Of a stretch of DNA of 48,850 nt, positions 1 through 9,028 are shown piece after piece. This stretch comes from Merismopedia glauca CCAP 1448/3. GTDB lineage: Bacteria; Cyanobacteriota; Cyanobacteriia; Cyanobacteriales; CCAP-1448. Under the pieces are notes generated by a model. That model was not told the DNA's origin, did not search any database, and saw nothing but the letters and a program-made list of their open reading frames with translations. The DNA is taken from positions 1 through 48,850 of the forward strand of contig NZ_PVWJ01000022.1 of the NCBI RefSeq assembly GCF_003003775.1. Direction: 5' to 3'. How positions within the stretch are numbered: the stretch's first letter is position 1; each line of letters starts with the position of its first letter. The position numbers and the translations under genes are program-made.

Positions 1-9
1 CCCCAATCC

Positions 10-1824
10 ATGACTGATGTTCCCGTCTCTCGAATTCGCAATTTTTCGATTATTGCCCATATCGATCATGGTAAATCGACTTTAGCAGACAGATTGCTTC
101 AGACTACAGGTACGGTCAGCGATCGCGATATGAAGCAGCAGTTCCTCGATAATATGGATTTGGAAAGGGAACGGGGCATCACCATTAAGCTGCAAGCTGC
201 CAGAATGAATTATACAGCTAGCGATGGGGAGAAATATGTCTTAAATTTAATTGATACTCCTGGTCATGTGGACTTTTCTTATGAAGTATCGCGAAGCCTA
301 GTAGCGTGTGAAGGTGCATTACTGGTAGTTGATGCCTCCCAAGGGGTAGAAGCGCAAACCTTGGCTAATGTCTACCTAGCTTTAGAACATAACCTGGAAA
401 TTATCCCCGTTCTTAACAAAATCGACTTACCAGGTGCTGAACCAGAAAGAGTTATTGCGGAAGTAGAAGAAATAATCGGTTTAGATTGCTCTCAAGCAGT
501 ACGAGCATCAGCTAAAGAAGGGATTGGAATCGATGAGATTTTAGAATCCATCGTTCACTTAGTCCCACCACCTCAAGATACAGTAAATGAACCGTTACGA
601 GCCTTAATTTTTGATAGCTATTACGACAGTTACCGAGGAGTAATTGTTTATTTTCGGGTAGTAGATGGGAAGGTTAAAAAAGGCGATCGCATCCGCCTTA
701 TGGTTACAGGAAAAGAATACGAAATCGACGAACTCGGTATCCTTTCCCCCACCCAAATTCAAGTCGATGAACTCCACGCAGGAGAAGTGGGTTATCTAGG
801 TGCAGCCATAAAAGCCGTAGAAGATGCCCGTGTCGGTGATACCATTACTTTAGCCTACAAACCTGCTGCTAGTGCCTTACCAGGCTACGCAGAAGCCAAG
901 CCGATGGTATTTTGCGGTCTATTCCCCACCGATGCGGCTCAATATCCAGACTTGCGGGAAGCGTTAGATAAACTCAAACTCAACGATGCAGCTTTAAACT
1001 ACGAACCAGAAAACTCTAGCGCGATGGGTTTTGGTTTCCGTTGTGGCTTTTTGGGTTTATTACACATGGAAATTGTTCAAGAACGGCTAGAAAGGGAATA
1101 TAACCTCGATTTAATCGTCACTGCTCCTTCTGTAGTTTATCAAATCACAACCCTCGACCAAGAAAAAATATTTATCGATAATCCCAGCAAGCTACCAGAA
1201 CCTCAATATCGGGAATCAATTGCTGAACCCTACGTCAAAGTCGAAATCATCACTCCAGAAAGCTTTGTCGGAACATTGATGGAACTTTGTCAAAATCGGC
1301 GCGGGATATTCAAAGACATGAAATATCTCACTCAAGGGCGTACTACCTTAACCTATGAGTTACCGTTAGCTGAAGTAGTCACCGACTTTTTCGATCAGAT
1401 GAAGTCGAGATCTCGCGGTTACGCCAGTATGGAATATCATCTGCTTGAGTATCGTGAAAATCCACTGGTGAAGTTGGATATCATGATTAATGGCGATCCG
1501 GTGGATGCTCTAGCTACGATTACTCACCGTGATAAAGCTTACAATGTCGGTCGAGTTTTGGTAGAAAAGCTCAAAGAATTGATTCCTAGACACCAATTCA
1601 AGATTCCGATTCAAGCCTCAATTGGGAGTCGAATTATTGCTAGCGAAAACATCCCCGCTTTGAGAAAAGATGTACTGGCTAAATGCTATGGTGGCGATAT
1701 TTCCCGTAAGAAAAAGCTGTTAAAAAAGCAAGCTAAAGGTAAAAAGCGGATGAAGTCTATTGGAACTGTAGATGTGCCTCAATCGGCTTTTATGGCAGTG
1801 TTGCGGTTAGATACAGAGAAGTAA
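10..1824 (+). CDS. lepA: Elongation factor 4 (LepA), back-translocating GTPase
   Basis: Ribosome-associated translational GTPase that acts on stalled or mistranslocated ribosomes at the cytoplasm/membrane interface. The 604-residue length is typical for EF4. The G domain shows the P-loop AHIDHGKST (residues 16-24), the switch region [16 protein letters not shown] (G3) and NKID (G4). The LepA-specific C-terminal domain follows, ending in a lysine-rich tail with [17 protein letters not shown]. The ATG lies 9 bases inside the window, so the coding sequence is complete but its promoter is outside. No strong terminator follows. The downstream spacer starts directly with a heptamer repeat array. 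Identification is secure. Confidence 0.98.
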   Translation: MTDVPVSRIRNFSIIAHIDHGKSTLADRLLQTTGTVSDRDMKQQFLDNMDLERERGITIKLQAARMNYTASDGEKYVLNLIDTPGHVDFSYEVSRSLVACEGALLVVDASQGVEAQTLANVYLALEHNLEIIPVLNKIDLPGAEPERVIAEVEEIIGLDCSQAVRASAKEGIGIDEILESIVHLVPPPQDTVNEPLRALIFDSYYDSYRGVIVYFRVVDGKVKKGDRIRLMVTGKEYEIDELGILSPTQIQVDELHAGEVGYLGAAIKAVEDARVGDTITLAYKPAASALPGYAEAKPMVFCGLFPTDAAQYPDLREALDKLKLNDAALNYEPENSSAMGFGFRCGFLGLLHMEIVQERLEREYNLDLIVTAPSVVYQITTLDQEKIFIDNPSKLPEPQYRESIAEPYVKVEIITPESFVGTLMELCQNRRGIFKDMKYLTQGRTTLTYELPLAEVVTDFFDQMKSRSRGYASMEYHLLEYRENPLVKLDIMINGDPVDALATITHRDKAYNVGRVLVEKLKELIPRHQFKIPIQASIGSRIIASENIPALRKDVLAKCYGGDISRKKKLLKKQAKGKKRMKSIGTVDVPQSAFMAVLRLDTEK

Positions 1825-1833
1825 TATAGCAAA

Positions 1834-1868
1834 AGGCAGAAGGCAGAGGGCAGAGGGCAGAGGGCAGA
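1834..1868. repeat. Heptanucleotide tandem repeat (RGGCAGA)5
   Basis: Five head-to-tail heptamers, two AGGCAGA followed by three GGGCAGA, start ten bases after the lepA stop. This is the short tandemly repeated repetitive sequence type common in cyanobacterial spacers. Confidence 0.85.
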
Positions 1869-1916
1869 AGGGAAAGACTTAATTAGTCAAGGTTGCAGCT
1901 TTAAATCATGTCCTAA

Positions 1917-2060
1917 TACCAATTCACTTTGAAAACGCTACAAATATTGGGTAGGGGACGGTCGCTGAAGTTTTGCCGTGCGACGACAAAACCGCGACCT
2001 CCGCAACGCTTTGCGCCCCTACAGAAGGTTAATATGTAGCAAATATTTAGTGATTTGGTA
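1917..2060. repeat. MITE-like element with TACCAAWTCACT ends
   Basis: The left end TACCAATTCACT and right end AGTGATTTGGTA are inverted copies (11 of 12 positions). Each end also carries a related CGCTACA/TGTAGC block slightly further in. The interior includes half of the CGCAACGCTTTGCGCCCC palindrome. The termini begin with TA, compatible with TA-targeting elements, but no longer target duplication is visible. No transposase is encoded. Confidence 0.6.
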
Positions 2061-2080
2061 TAACCTATACTTCGACTGCT

Positions 2081-2161
2081 ATACCAATTCTTGAAAGTCA
2101 CGCTACAGATCCAAAGGTAGAGAAGTTGCATCGTCACGTCTCTACACACCAATTATGTAGC
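2081..2161. repeat. Dispersed repeat, ATACCAATTCTTGAAA...ATTATGTAGC type, copy 1
   Basis: This begins ATACCAATTCTTGAAA and ends GTCTCTACACACCAATTATG. Both end blocks recur at 30490-30550. Its left end is also related to the element at 1917-2060, so these are probably deleted variants of one non-autonomous family. Confidence 0.65.
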
Positions 2162-2182
2162 CCAACGACAATTTTTTAGACT

Positions 2183-2212
2183 AGTAGGGGCGCAACGCTT
2201 TGCGCCCCTACT
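2183..2212. repeat. Perfect 13-bp-arm REP-like palindrome
   Basis: Arms AGTAGGGGCGCAA and TTGCGCCCCTACT are separated by CGCT. The same GCGCAAC(G)C core occurs in half form near 2012-2031 and in variant form at 21290-21317. No T-run follows, so this is a repeat rather than a simple terminator. Confidence 0.8.
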
Positions 2213-2641
2213 GAACAGGACGGAAATTATCCCCTCAAACATTCGGTTATCCCGATCGCGATACATATACTACATAACCTCTTGGTAGTAGATCATATAA
2301 ATATATTAAGAATTGCTACTACCCTAAAAATTCAGGTCAGCTAAAAATGAACCAATAGATCTTTACACCCGTCAAAATATATCGTAAGCTATAGTTAATA
2401 ACAAAGTCATAATGACTTCAAGTAGTTCAGAGGACGATGCCAAGTTAGCTTAAAGTTGCTCATCAAGCCATAAATCTATCTTAGGGTTATTAGCTTTCCA
2501 GGTTTTTCAGCAGTAGGAGAAGAGATCTCTATATCTATGGCAGGATGTCTTCCATCAGTGAGATCGCTATTCTTCTCTTTAAGAAAACCAGCAATCTCTT
2601 TAGCGGTCAAATCTTGCTCGTTTACGGAGTCACTAAATCTC

Positions 2642-3625
2642 ATGCCCAAACTCAAAGCCACCAAAACCGAAAATAAACCGATGTTCACAGTTGACATGGT
2701 TCGCACTTATCTGCATGAGATCGGTCGTGTACCATTGTTGACTCACGAACAAGAGATTGTCTACGGTAAACAAGTACAGCACATGATGTTGCTGCTAGAA
2801 GCCCAAGCTGAACTAGCTAAAGAATTGGAACGGGAACCGACAGAAGAAGAACTAGCCCAACATACCCATGTTTCGGTAGTAGAATTAGCTAAAGCGATAC
2901 GGTTAGGTCAGCGCGCTAAGCAAAAAATGATTGAGGCTAACTTGCGCCTAGTCGTAGCGATCGCCAAGAAGTACCAAAAGCGCAACATGGAGTTTTTGGA
3001 TTTAATCCAAGAAGGAACCTTGGGGTTAGAAAGAGGTGTCGAAAAATTTGACCCTACCAAAGGCTACAAGTTTTCTACTTATGCTTACTGGTGGATTCGT
3101 CAAGCGATTACTAGAGCGATCGCTCAACAAGCCAGGGCGATTCGCTTACCCATTCATATTACCGAAAAGCTCAACAAAATCAAGAAAACCCAACGGCAAC
3201 TATCTCAGCAATTGGGTCGTCACGCAACTCCCCTAGAGATTGCTCAAGCTTTAGACATTGAACCCGCCCAAATTCGCGAGTATTTAAATATTGCTCGGCA
3301 ACCGATTTCTTTAGATGTCAGAGTAGGCGACAATCAAGATACCGAGTTATCGGAACTTTTGGAAGATAGCACTGCATCCCCAGAGAATTACACCACCCAA
3401 GAGTCTTTACGCCAAGACTTAGAAAATCTACTCTCTGAGTTAACTTCTCAACAACGACAAGTTATTACTCTGCGGTTTGGTTTAGAAGATGGGAATGAGT
3501 TATCTTTAGCTAAAGTTGGTCAAAGACTTAATTTAAGTCGCGAACGAGTTAGACAGCTAGAACATCAAGCTTTGGCTCATTTGCGTCGCCGTCATGCCAC
3601 TGTTAAAGAGTACATAGCGAGTTAA
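2642..3625 (+). CDS. Group 2 sigma-70 RNA polymerase factor
   Basis: Primary-like sigma factor that directs RNA polymerase to alternative promoter sets. It has 327 residues from the ATG giving MPKLKATK. The frame opens earlier (2537), but the extra 35 residues do not look like sigma sequence, and cyanobacterial group 2 factors typically start a short distance before MFTVDMVRTYLHEIGR. Region 1.2 is followed by region 2 (LRLVVAIAKKYQKRNMEF, DLIQEGTLGLERGVEKFDP), region 2.4 (YAYWWIRQAITRAIAQQ), region 3 and region 4 (LSLAKVGQRLNLSRERVRQL). The long group 1 N-terminal extension is absent, which supports group 2 (SigB/C/D type). I cannot assign the letter. A strong terminator and a MITE fragment follow. 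Confidence 0.93.
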   Translation: MPKLKATKTENKPMFTVDMVRTYLHEIGRVPLLTHEQEIVYGKQVQHMMLLLEAQAELAKELEREPTEEELAQHTHVSVVELAKAIRLGQRAKQKMIEANLRLVVAIAKKYQKRNMEFLDLIQEGTLGLERGVEKFDPTKGYKFSTYAYWWIRQAITRAIAQQARAIRLPIHITEKLNKIKKTQRQLSQQLGRHATPLEIAQALDIEPAQIREYLNIARQPISLDVRVGDNQDTELSELLEDSTASPENYTTQESLRQDLENLLSELTSQQRQVITLRFGLEDGNELSLAKVGQRLNLSRERVRQLEHQALAHLRRRHATVKEYIAS

Positions 3626-3631
3626 AAGACT

Positions 3632-3725
3632 GGCATTGCTGATTTGAAGTATGAATTGTTGATTGTTGATTGGGTTTTCTTTCGCCCGGATCTCTTACTA
3701 TTGCGAATTGGGGTGTCAACCTAAG
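3632..3725 (+). repeat. MITE family 1, copy 1 (right end missing)
   Basis: This starts with the family left end GGCATTGCTGATTTGAAG and has two TTGTTGA units and the TTTCTTTCGCCC core, then stops resembling the family after GGGGTGTCAACCTA. The right terminal inverted repeat is absent and no flanking duplication is found, so it is a truncated or decayed copy. It lies seven bases after the sigma gene stop. Confidence 0.8.
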
Positions 3726-3777
3726 CCTTTGCTATTAGGGAACTAATCGGTCACTAAGCGATTTTTTAACATTTTTC

Positions 3778-3813
3778 AACAGGGGGAAAGCATTAATTTC
3801 CCCCTGTTTTTTT
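3778..3813 (+). terminator. Rho-independent terminator after the sigma factor gene
   Basis: A 12-bp perfect stem (AACAGGGGGAAA with TTTCCCCCTGTT) with a 7-base loop is followed by five further T. It lies 150 bases after the sigma stop, on the far side of the inserted MITE fragment. Confidence 0.9.
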
Positions 3814-3963
3814 AGTATATTTGCTCAATTACTGTTATTGCTTAACTAAATGTTAATTTACTTTTAATAATAAATTAATTACCAGCAATTTTTCTAAAAA
3901 CTCTTCTAATTGTTTTAAAATAGACAATCTAAAGCTCTTAGATTCGGTGGAAGCGTGGGATCA

Positions 3964-4950
3964 ATGGAACCAGAAATGTCAGAAGATCGAAGAATTATTG
4001 ATGTTACCGAATCGGCAGACAAATTAGAACTAAAAAAAGTGCAGGATTGGGGATATTTAGCGATTAAAAAACATTTCTCTAAAATTCTCAAAAATGAAGA
4101 TAATGTGATTAAAGATCGAGATCCAGAATCATTACATCAGATGCGAGTCGGAATGCGACGTTTGCGTTCTGCGGCTATCGGTTTTGCGGTAGGATTGAAA
4201 TTGCCTAGAGATGCTCAACCGCAAAAGGTAGGAAAAGTAGCCAGGATTTTAGGGAAACTACGGGATATTGATGTCCTTCAAGCTAGCTTAAATAGCAAAT
4301 ATAAAGACATTTTACCTGATGAAGAACAAAAACTATTTCAACAAGTATTAGATGAATTGCGATCGCAGCGTAAAGCAGCTTTAAAGGAAGTGCGATCGGC
4401 GCTGAAGGGAAAGGAATATAAAAAGATTAAGCAAGCTTATCAGCAGTGGTTAGAAGAACCAAAATATACTCAGTTAGGTAGTGTAAATATCTTAGAAATT
4501 CTGCCAGATTTACTATTACCAATTATCAGCGAGTTATTATTGCATCCTGCGTGGTGGATACAAGGAGAAAATATCAGTAATTCTCAAGATGTTGCTGATT
4601 TATTAGCACAAAAAGGGGAAACTATACACGACTTACGCAAGCAAATCAAGCGATCGCGTTATCAAATGGAATTATTCACTGATTTATATAGCGATAATTA
4701 TCAGAATTATGTGACCGATCTCAAAGAAATTCAAGATATTTTAGGTGAAATTCAAGACTGTTTTGTCTTAGATGAGTTTCTAGAAACAGTATTAGATATA
4801 GATAGTCACCAACAAATGCCAACACTATTGGCTCAATTACAAGAAAATCGCGGGCAACTGTGGCAAGATTGGGCACAATATCAACAAAAATACCTGAATC
4901 CAGAAACTCGTAAAGCTCTACATTTAGAGTTATTATCGCCTAAACTTTAA
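3964..4950 (+). CDS. CHAD domain protein
   Basis: CHAD (conserved histidine alpha-helical domain) proteins bind inorganic polyphosphate through conserved His and basic residues and are often found with polyphosphate enzymes. The 328 residues are almost entirely predicted helical. The first half carries LHQMRVGMRRLRSA (near residue 60) and the second half carries HDLRKQIKRSRYQMELF, the duplicated His/Arg motif of the family. I use the ATG at 3964. A GTG at 3955 in the same frame would add three residues. It stands alone between two MITE copies, with no polyphosphate kinase or triphosphatase domain beside or fused to it, so its partner is unknown. Confidence 0.88.
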   Translation: MEPEMSEDRRIIDVTESADKLELKKVQDWGYLAIKKHFSKILKNEDNVIKDRDPESLHQMRVGMRRLRSAAIGFAVGLKLPRDAQPQKVGKVARILGKLRDIDVLQASLNSKYKDILPDEEQKLFQQVLDELRSQRKAALKEVRSALKGKEYKKIKQAYQQWLEEPKYTQLGSVNILEILPDLLLPIISELLLHPAWWIQGENISNSQDVADLLAQKGETIHDLRKQIKRSRYQMELFTDLYSDNYQNYVTDLKEIQDILGEIQDCFVLDEFLETVLDIDSHQQMPTLLAQLQENRGQLWQDWAQYQQKYLNPETRKALHLELLSPKL

Positions 4951-4968
4951 ATTGCATATAGCAATTTT

Positions 4969-5124
4969 GGCATTGCTGATTTGAAGTATGAATTGTTGAT
5001 TGTTGATTGTTGATTGTTGATTGGGTTTTCTTTCGCCCCGATCTCTCACTATTCCTATCTTGGGGTGTGGTACGCTGAGATTGTCGAAGCGTCAACCTAT
5101 TTCATACCTTGATTCAGCAACGCC
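4969..5124 (+). repeat. MITE family 1, copy 2 (four TTGTTGA units)
   Basis: A full-length 156-bp element with left end GGCATTGCTGATTTGAAG and right end TTGATTCAGCAACGCC. It has four TTGTTGA units. It is flanked by GCAATTTT (4961-4968) and GCAATTTA (5125-5132), a 7/8-matching target duplication. It has the GGGGTG...GTCAACCTA interior shared with copy 1 rather than the ACTTCTG block of copies 3 and 4. It sits between the CHAD gene and the 3' end of the YihY gene. Confidence 0.9.
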
Positions 5125-5146
5125 GCAATTTAGGGCGATCGCACAA

Positions 5147-6040
5147 TTATTTTTTCTTCACACTTCTGCGGCTTGAATAATCACTGACACCCCGATGAGA
5201 ACCGTATGTACGGGCATAAACTTGGGTAAATTCTGCTCCGAACAACATAATTTGCACGGAATAGTAAATCCAAGCCAAAAAAGTCACTAAAGATCCCGCC
5301 GCACCATAAGTTGAACCAAAAGTAGCATTACCTAAATATAATCCGAGCAAATCCTTACCAATAGAAAAAAGCAAAGAAGTGAGACTTGCGCCTACTAAAA
5401 CATCGCGCCAAGCAATTGTAATATCAGGAAGGTACTTGTAAATTAGAGCAAACAGAAGAGCGATCGCCGCAAAGGAAATCCCAAAATTAACTAGTTTCCA
5501 AAAAATCTCAAAACCTGGGAGTAAGTGACTCGCAAAAGTGTTTAAAGCTGTTAAAGCGGCACTAACTACCAAAGATACCATCAAAATAAAGCCAATCGTC
5601 ACCACCATTGCAAAAGACAATACCCGCTTGCGAACAACAGCTTTGACTCCTTGTTTGGGATCTGGTTCCACATTCCAAACTGCATTGAGAGAGTCTTGGA
5701 GTTGGACAAAAACCCCAGAAGCTCCAAAAATCAGGGCTACAACACCAATTAATGATGCTACAATCCCAGAGCCAGCATTAGGATCTTGAGTATTAGCCAA
5801 AGTGGTTTGAATCACCTCTGCACCTGATTTACCTACCAACCCTTGGATTTGTCTGACAATTTCACCTCTAGCTGCTTCTTCACCAAATACAGCACCAGCA
5901 ACAGCCACCGCGATGACTAGCAAAGGAGCAATGGAAAATAGGGTGTAATATGCCAAAGCTGCCGCCATTTGCGACACATTATCTCTATTCCACTCATCTA
6001 CAGTTTCCTTGATTAGTTTCCAGATGCCTCTCGAACTCAT
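5147..6040 (-). CDS. YihY/BrkB family inner membrane protein
   Basis: A 297-residue polytopic membrane protein of the YihY/BrkB (once annotated RNase BN) family, whose function is not established. Family signatures are visible: DNVSQMAAALAYYTLFSIAP near the N-terminus, then IGVVALIFGASGVFVQLQ, a run of hydrophobic segments (about six), ALIYKYLPDITIAWRD and SLVTFLAWIYYSVQIMLFGA before a basic tail ending RRSVKKK. The ATG fits the family N-terminus with its short amphipathic helix. It is divergent from the channel gene at 6250, with a 209-base shared upstream region, and its 3' end abuts MITE copy 2. Confidence 0.92.
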   Translation of the reverse strand: MSSRGIWKLIKETVDEWNRDNVSQMAAALAYYTLFSIAPLLVIAVAVAGAVFGEEAARGEIVRQIQGLVGKSGAEVIQTTLANTQDPNAGSGIVASLIGVVALIFGASGVFVQLQDSLNAVWNVEPDPKQGVKAVVRKRVLSFAMVVTIGFILMVSLVVSAALTALNTFASHLLPGFEIFWKLVNFGISFAAIALLFALIYKYLPDITIAWRDVLVGASLTSLLFSIGKDLLGLYLGNATFGSTYGAAGSLVTFLAWIYYSVQIMLFGAEFTQVYARTYGSHRGVSDYSSRRSVKKK

Positions 6041-6249
6041 ATATACCTAATTCATAAAAAATAATTTCTCCCCTATTTTCAGCAGATTAGTCTAGATTTC
6101 CCATCCATCTAGAGAGTGGAATACTCAGGTGAAGTCTTCATTTCCTGGTTTTAAACCCCTTCTAGAGAGCAAACGGTGTTTTCAATTACATTTTATGGGG
6201 TAAGAGTAGTCAAAAATAAAAGTTAGAATCCAATCGAGATGACAGCAAC

Positions 6250-7989
6250 ATGACTGTAAGGTTGGCGATCGCAGCAATCAAACCAAAAATCATTGTTTGT
6301 GGTTTAGGTGATACTGGTTTAAAGATTTTCTCCCTTTTACAGCAACAGGGAGCTAATGTCGTCGGTATCCATCACCAAGTTTCGCCAGACAATCCACCCA
6401 AAGTAGTGATAGGAGATCTTAGAGATGCTGCGACTTTAGGTGCTGCGGGAATTTTAGAAGCAGATACTTTAGTTCTGACAGCTAATGATGATGCCTTAAA
6501 CTTGGCTATTGTGACTCAAGCTAGAGTCCTCAACCCGAAAATTCGGATCGTCAACCGTCTATTTAACCAAAGCTTAGGCGATCGCCTAGATTGCACTTTA
6601 CCCCATCATACAACTATGAGTGTAGCCGCCCTAGCTGCACCAGTCTTTGCCTTTGCGGCTCAAGGAAGTAGAGCAATCGGACAACTCCAGCTATTTAACC
6701 AAACTTGGCCCTTACAAGAAGAATACATCCACGAACAGCATCCTTGGCTCAATCGACTTGTGCGAGAACTGTGGGACGATCGCACGCGAATGTTGATCTA
6801 TTATCTGCCAGTAGACGAGCAGATGGATCTGATTTCTGCCATTGAAGCCGGAAAAGAATTACAAGTAGGCGATCGCTTAATTGTCGCAACTTTACCCAAT
6901 ATTCGCCATCATCGTCAATCTTGGGGGGAAAAATTCTGGAAAATTATCGCTAGTTGGCAGCATTTACAACGTCATGGTCAACCAGTTGCATTCATCACTG
7001 TAGCTTTAATTATCACTATCGTTACAGCTACTTTCATCTATGCTTGCTTCGATCTTAATACTTCCCCCATCGATGCTTTATATTTTGCGGTTGGTACGAT
7101 TACAGGTGCTGGTGGTGACGAACTAGTTTCTTCACAAACTCCCGATAGCATGAAAATCTTTACTGTAGTGCTGATGCTGGTCGGTGCTGGAGTAATCGGG
7201 ATTTTTTACGCCCTTTTGACTGATTTTGTCTTGGGAACTCGGTTTCGCCAATTTTGGGATTCAGCCAGGATTCCCCAGCGAGATCATTATATTATTTGCG
7301 GTTTAGGAGGATTGGGAGTCCAAATAGTCAGACAATTGCATCAACAAGGACTTGATGTCGTCGTCATCGAACGGGATTTGCACAATCGCTTTCTTCATGC
7401 CGTTAGAGCCGAGAATATTCCCGTAATTCTAGGCGATGCTAGCTTATCTACTACCCTAGAAGCGGCTGGCGCAGCAAATGCAGAAGCTTTAGTAGCAGTT
7501 ACTAGCGATGACATTTCTAATCTAGAGATTGCTTTAAGTACCAAAAGCTTAGCTCCCAAACTGGCGACTATAGTTAGGTTGCAGGAACCTTCATTTGCTC
7601 AAACAGTGCAACAAGTATTTGAATTTGAAGCTGTTTTGAGTCCGACAGAACTAGCTGCACCCTCTTTTGCAGCAGCAGCTTTAGGAGAAAAGATTTTGGG
7701 AAATGGCATGACTGGTAATACCCTCTGGGTGGCTCTAGCAACCTTAATTACCCCAGGACACCCCTTTTGTGGTCAAAGAGTAAAACAATCGGCAATGGCG
7801 GCTGATTTTGTGCCTTTATACATTGAAACTAACTGCCAAACCCTCCACGGTTGGGATATTTTAGAAACTTGTCTTAGTGCTGGGGATGTTTTATATCTGA
7901 CGATTCCGGCGCATAAATTAGATGCACTTTGGCGAGGAATTAGTTCTACAGCGTTAATAATCAAAGAAACTACCTCTCACTCGGTATAG
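6250..7989 (+). CDS. Two-RCK ion channel-like protein (TrkA-N / 2TM pore / TrkA-N)
   Basis: Probable ligand-gated ion channel subunit in the plasma membrane, with two cytoplasmic nucleotide-binding RCK units on either side of a two-helix pore. Residues 14-23 give the first Rossmann motif (GLGDTG at 18-23). Hydrophobic segments lie at about 246-266 and 304-325 with a re-entrant loop between them. A second Rossmann motif GLGGLG is at 351-356. The loop where a potassium filter TVGYGD is expected reads TITGAGGDE (283-291), so ion selectivity is uncertain. The C-terminal part resembles TrkA_C-type regions. It is 579 residues long, starts with ATG, and converges on the Uma2 gene only 45 bases away. 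Family placement is good and transported ion is not known. Confidence 0.82.
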   Translation: MTVRLAIAAIKPKIIVCGLGDTGLKIFSLLQQQGANVVGIHHQVSPDNPPKVVIGDLRDAATLGAAGILEADTLVLTANDDALNLAIVTQARVLNPKIRIVNRLFNQSLGDRLDCTLPHHTTMSVAALAAPVFAFAAQGSRAIGQLQLFNQTWPLQEEYIHEQHPWLNRLVRELWDDRTRMLIYYLPVDEQMDLISAIEAGKELQVGDRLIVATLPNIRHHRQSWGEKFWKIIASWQHLQRHGQPVAFITVALIITIVTATFIYACFDLNTSPIDALYFAVGTITGAGGDELVSSQTPDSMKIFTVVLMLVGAGVIGIFYALLTDFVLGTRFRQFWDSARIPQRDHYIICGLGGLGVQIVRQLHQQGLDVVVIERDLHNRFLHAVRAENIPVILGDASLSTTLEAAGAANAEALVAVTSDDISNLEIALSTKSLAPKLATIVRLQEPSFAQTVQQVFEFEAVLSPTELAAPSFAAAALGEKILGNGMTGNTLWVALATLITPGHPFCGQRVKQSAMAADFVPLYIETNCQTLHGWDILETCLSAGDVLYLTIPAHKLDALWRGISSTALIIKETTSHSV

Positions 7990-8034
7990 CGGCGATCGCT
8001 CTCCACCACTACGAATAGTTCTGAATGTACAATT

Positions 8035-8817
8035 TTAGGTGAGGCGATCGGGATCTATCCCCAATTCCCGTAACTTTTGAGCTAGTTTTTGCGCTCGTTG
8101 AGCTTCCTGTTCGGCTCGTTGAGCTTCCTGTTCGGCTCGTTGAGCTTCTCGTTCGGCTCGTTGAGTTTCTTGTTGTAATCGTTGTTGTTGCTGCTGTACC
8201 TGTTGCACTTGATACTGAATCTGCTCGTTGGGAGTAGGATAACGCCTACCTTGTTCATCGTACCAATAGAGCCATTCTCGCGTCACTCCAGAATAGTTAC
8301 CTCGTTCGCAACCAATTCCTAACCCAATTTCTGGCAACCAAACTGGATTTCCAGATTGCAATTCATATTTACCGTTGACTAATTTATGAATTTCTAAGCG
8401 GGGTTTCCGACGACGACGGGAAGAGTAAATGACGTAGTACAGTACAGCTAGAGCCGCGTAATTATCTAATTTGGTGGTGTATTCTTGGCGGTAGGTTGGC
8501 GATACTACTTCTATGACTAGCTGAGGAATTATTTTTTCGTCCCATAAAACGTAACTGGGACGCAGTTCTTCGTCGTAAAATCTCTCTACGCCTAAGCTTA
8601 AAAAAGCATCTGGAACGATCGCGGGTCGATCTGGATCGTAATAGATACCCATATCGATCCCAAACAACCAGTCCATCCGTTCTGACCACAAGATTAATAA
8701 TATCGCTTTGAGTAATCCTGGAATCAGTTCTTGCAGTTCATTATCCACTGGTGCATCGTCAGAATCTGGTAGTTCTTCGGCTGAGGGTAAGTACCTGTGT
8801 AGGTCGTAATTTAACAT
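8035..8817 (-). CDS. Uma2-family (DUF820) PD-(D/E)XK nuclease-like protein with coiled-coil tail
   Basis: A 260-residue protein of the Uma2/DUF820 family, greatly expanded in cyanobacteria, which has a restriction-endonuclease-like fold but no settled role. The core shows the expected aspartate-rich strand (LFGIDMGIYYDPDRPAIVPD) and PQLVIEVVSPTYRQEYTTK, which supplies the acidic residue and lysine. The C-terminus is a coiled coil made of repeated QRAEQEA heptamers, ending in LRELGIDPDRLT, a tail often seen in this family. The DNA of the tail is itself a tandem repeat (about 8098-8165), so its length is likely to vary between strains. It starts with ATG and lies downstream of the DUF3769 gene on the same strand. 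Confidence 0.88.
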   Translation of the reverse strand: MLNYDLHRYLPSAEELPDSDDAPVDNELQELIPGLLKAILLILWSERMDWLFGIDMGIYYDPDRPAIVPDAFLSLGVERFYDEELRPSYVLWDEKIIPQLVIEVVSPTYRQEYTTKLDNYAALAVLYYVIYSSRRRRKPRLEIHKLVNGKYELQSGNPVWLPEIGLGIGCERGNYSGVTREWLYWYDEQGRRYPTPNEQIQYQVQQVQQQQQRLQQETQRAEREAQRAEQEAQRAEQEAQRAQKLAQKLRELGIDPDRLT

Positions 8818-9028
8818 GATGGTATTTTTATAGACGCATCAGTTGGTAGTACTTCTTTACTATACCAGGAGGGAAAGCGATCGCTGTTTTCGATCGCATC
8901 TATGGAGAGATTGTGCGATAAAATTGCGCCGTTACAATTAATTGTATTATAATAAGCTAAAATAGTCTATTATCCCAAATATTCAACTTCGCCTAGATGA
9001 TATTTTGCCGAGCTAACTCTATCTAACT

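Larger units (their letters stand above)
1825..2641. other. Gene-free spacer rich in palindromic repeats
   Basis: The 0.8 kb between lepA and the sigma factor gene holds a heptamer array, two related elements beginning ATACCAATTC, a perfect REP-like palindrome at 2183-2212, and an inverted repeat GGTAGTAG/CTACTACC at 2284-2323 in AT-rich DNA that may belong to the sigma gene promoter. No gene is supported on either strand, with one uncertain antisense ORF near the right end. Confidence 0.7.

Noticed and set aside
1913-2152. 79-codon minus-strand ORF in the lepA spacer
   Set aside because: It lies entirely within two dispersed repeat elements and has no protein-like composition.
8098-8165. 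Tandem DNA repeat in the Uma2 gene considered as a separate repeat element
   Set aside because: It encodes the coiled-coil tail in frame and is a normal feature of this protein family.
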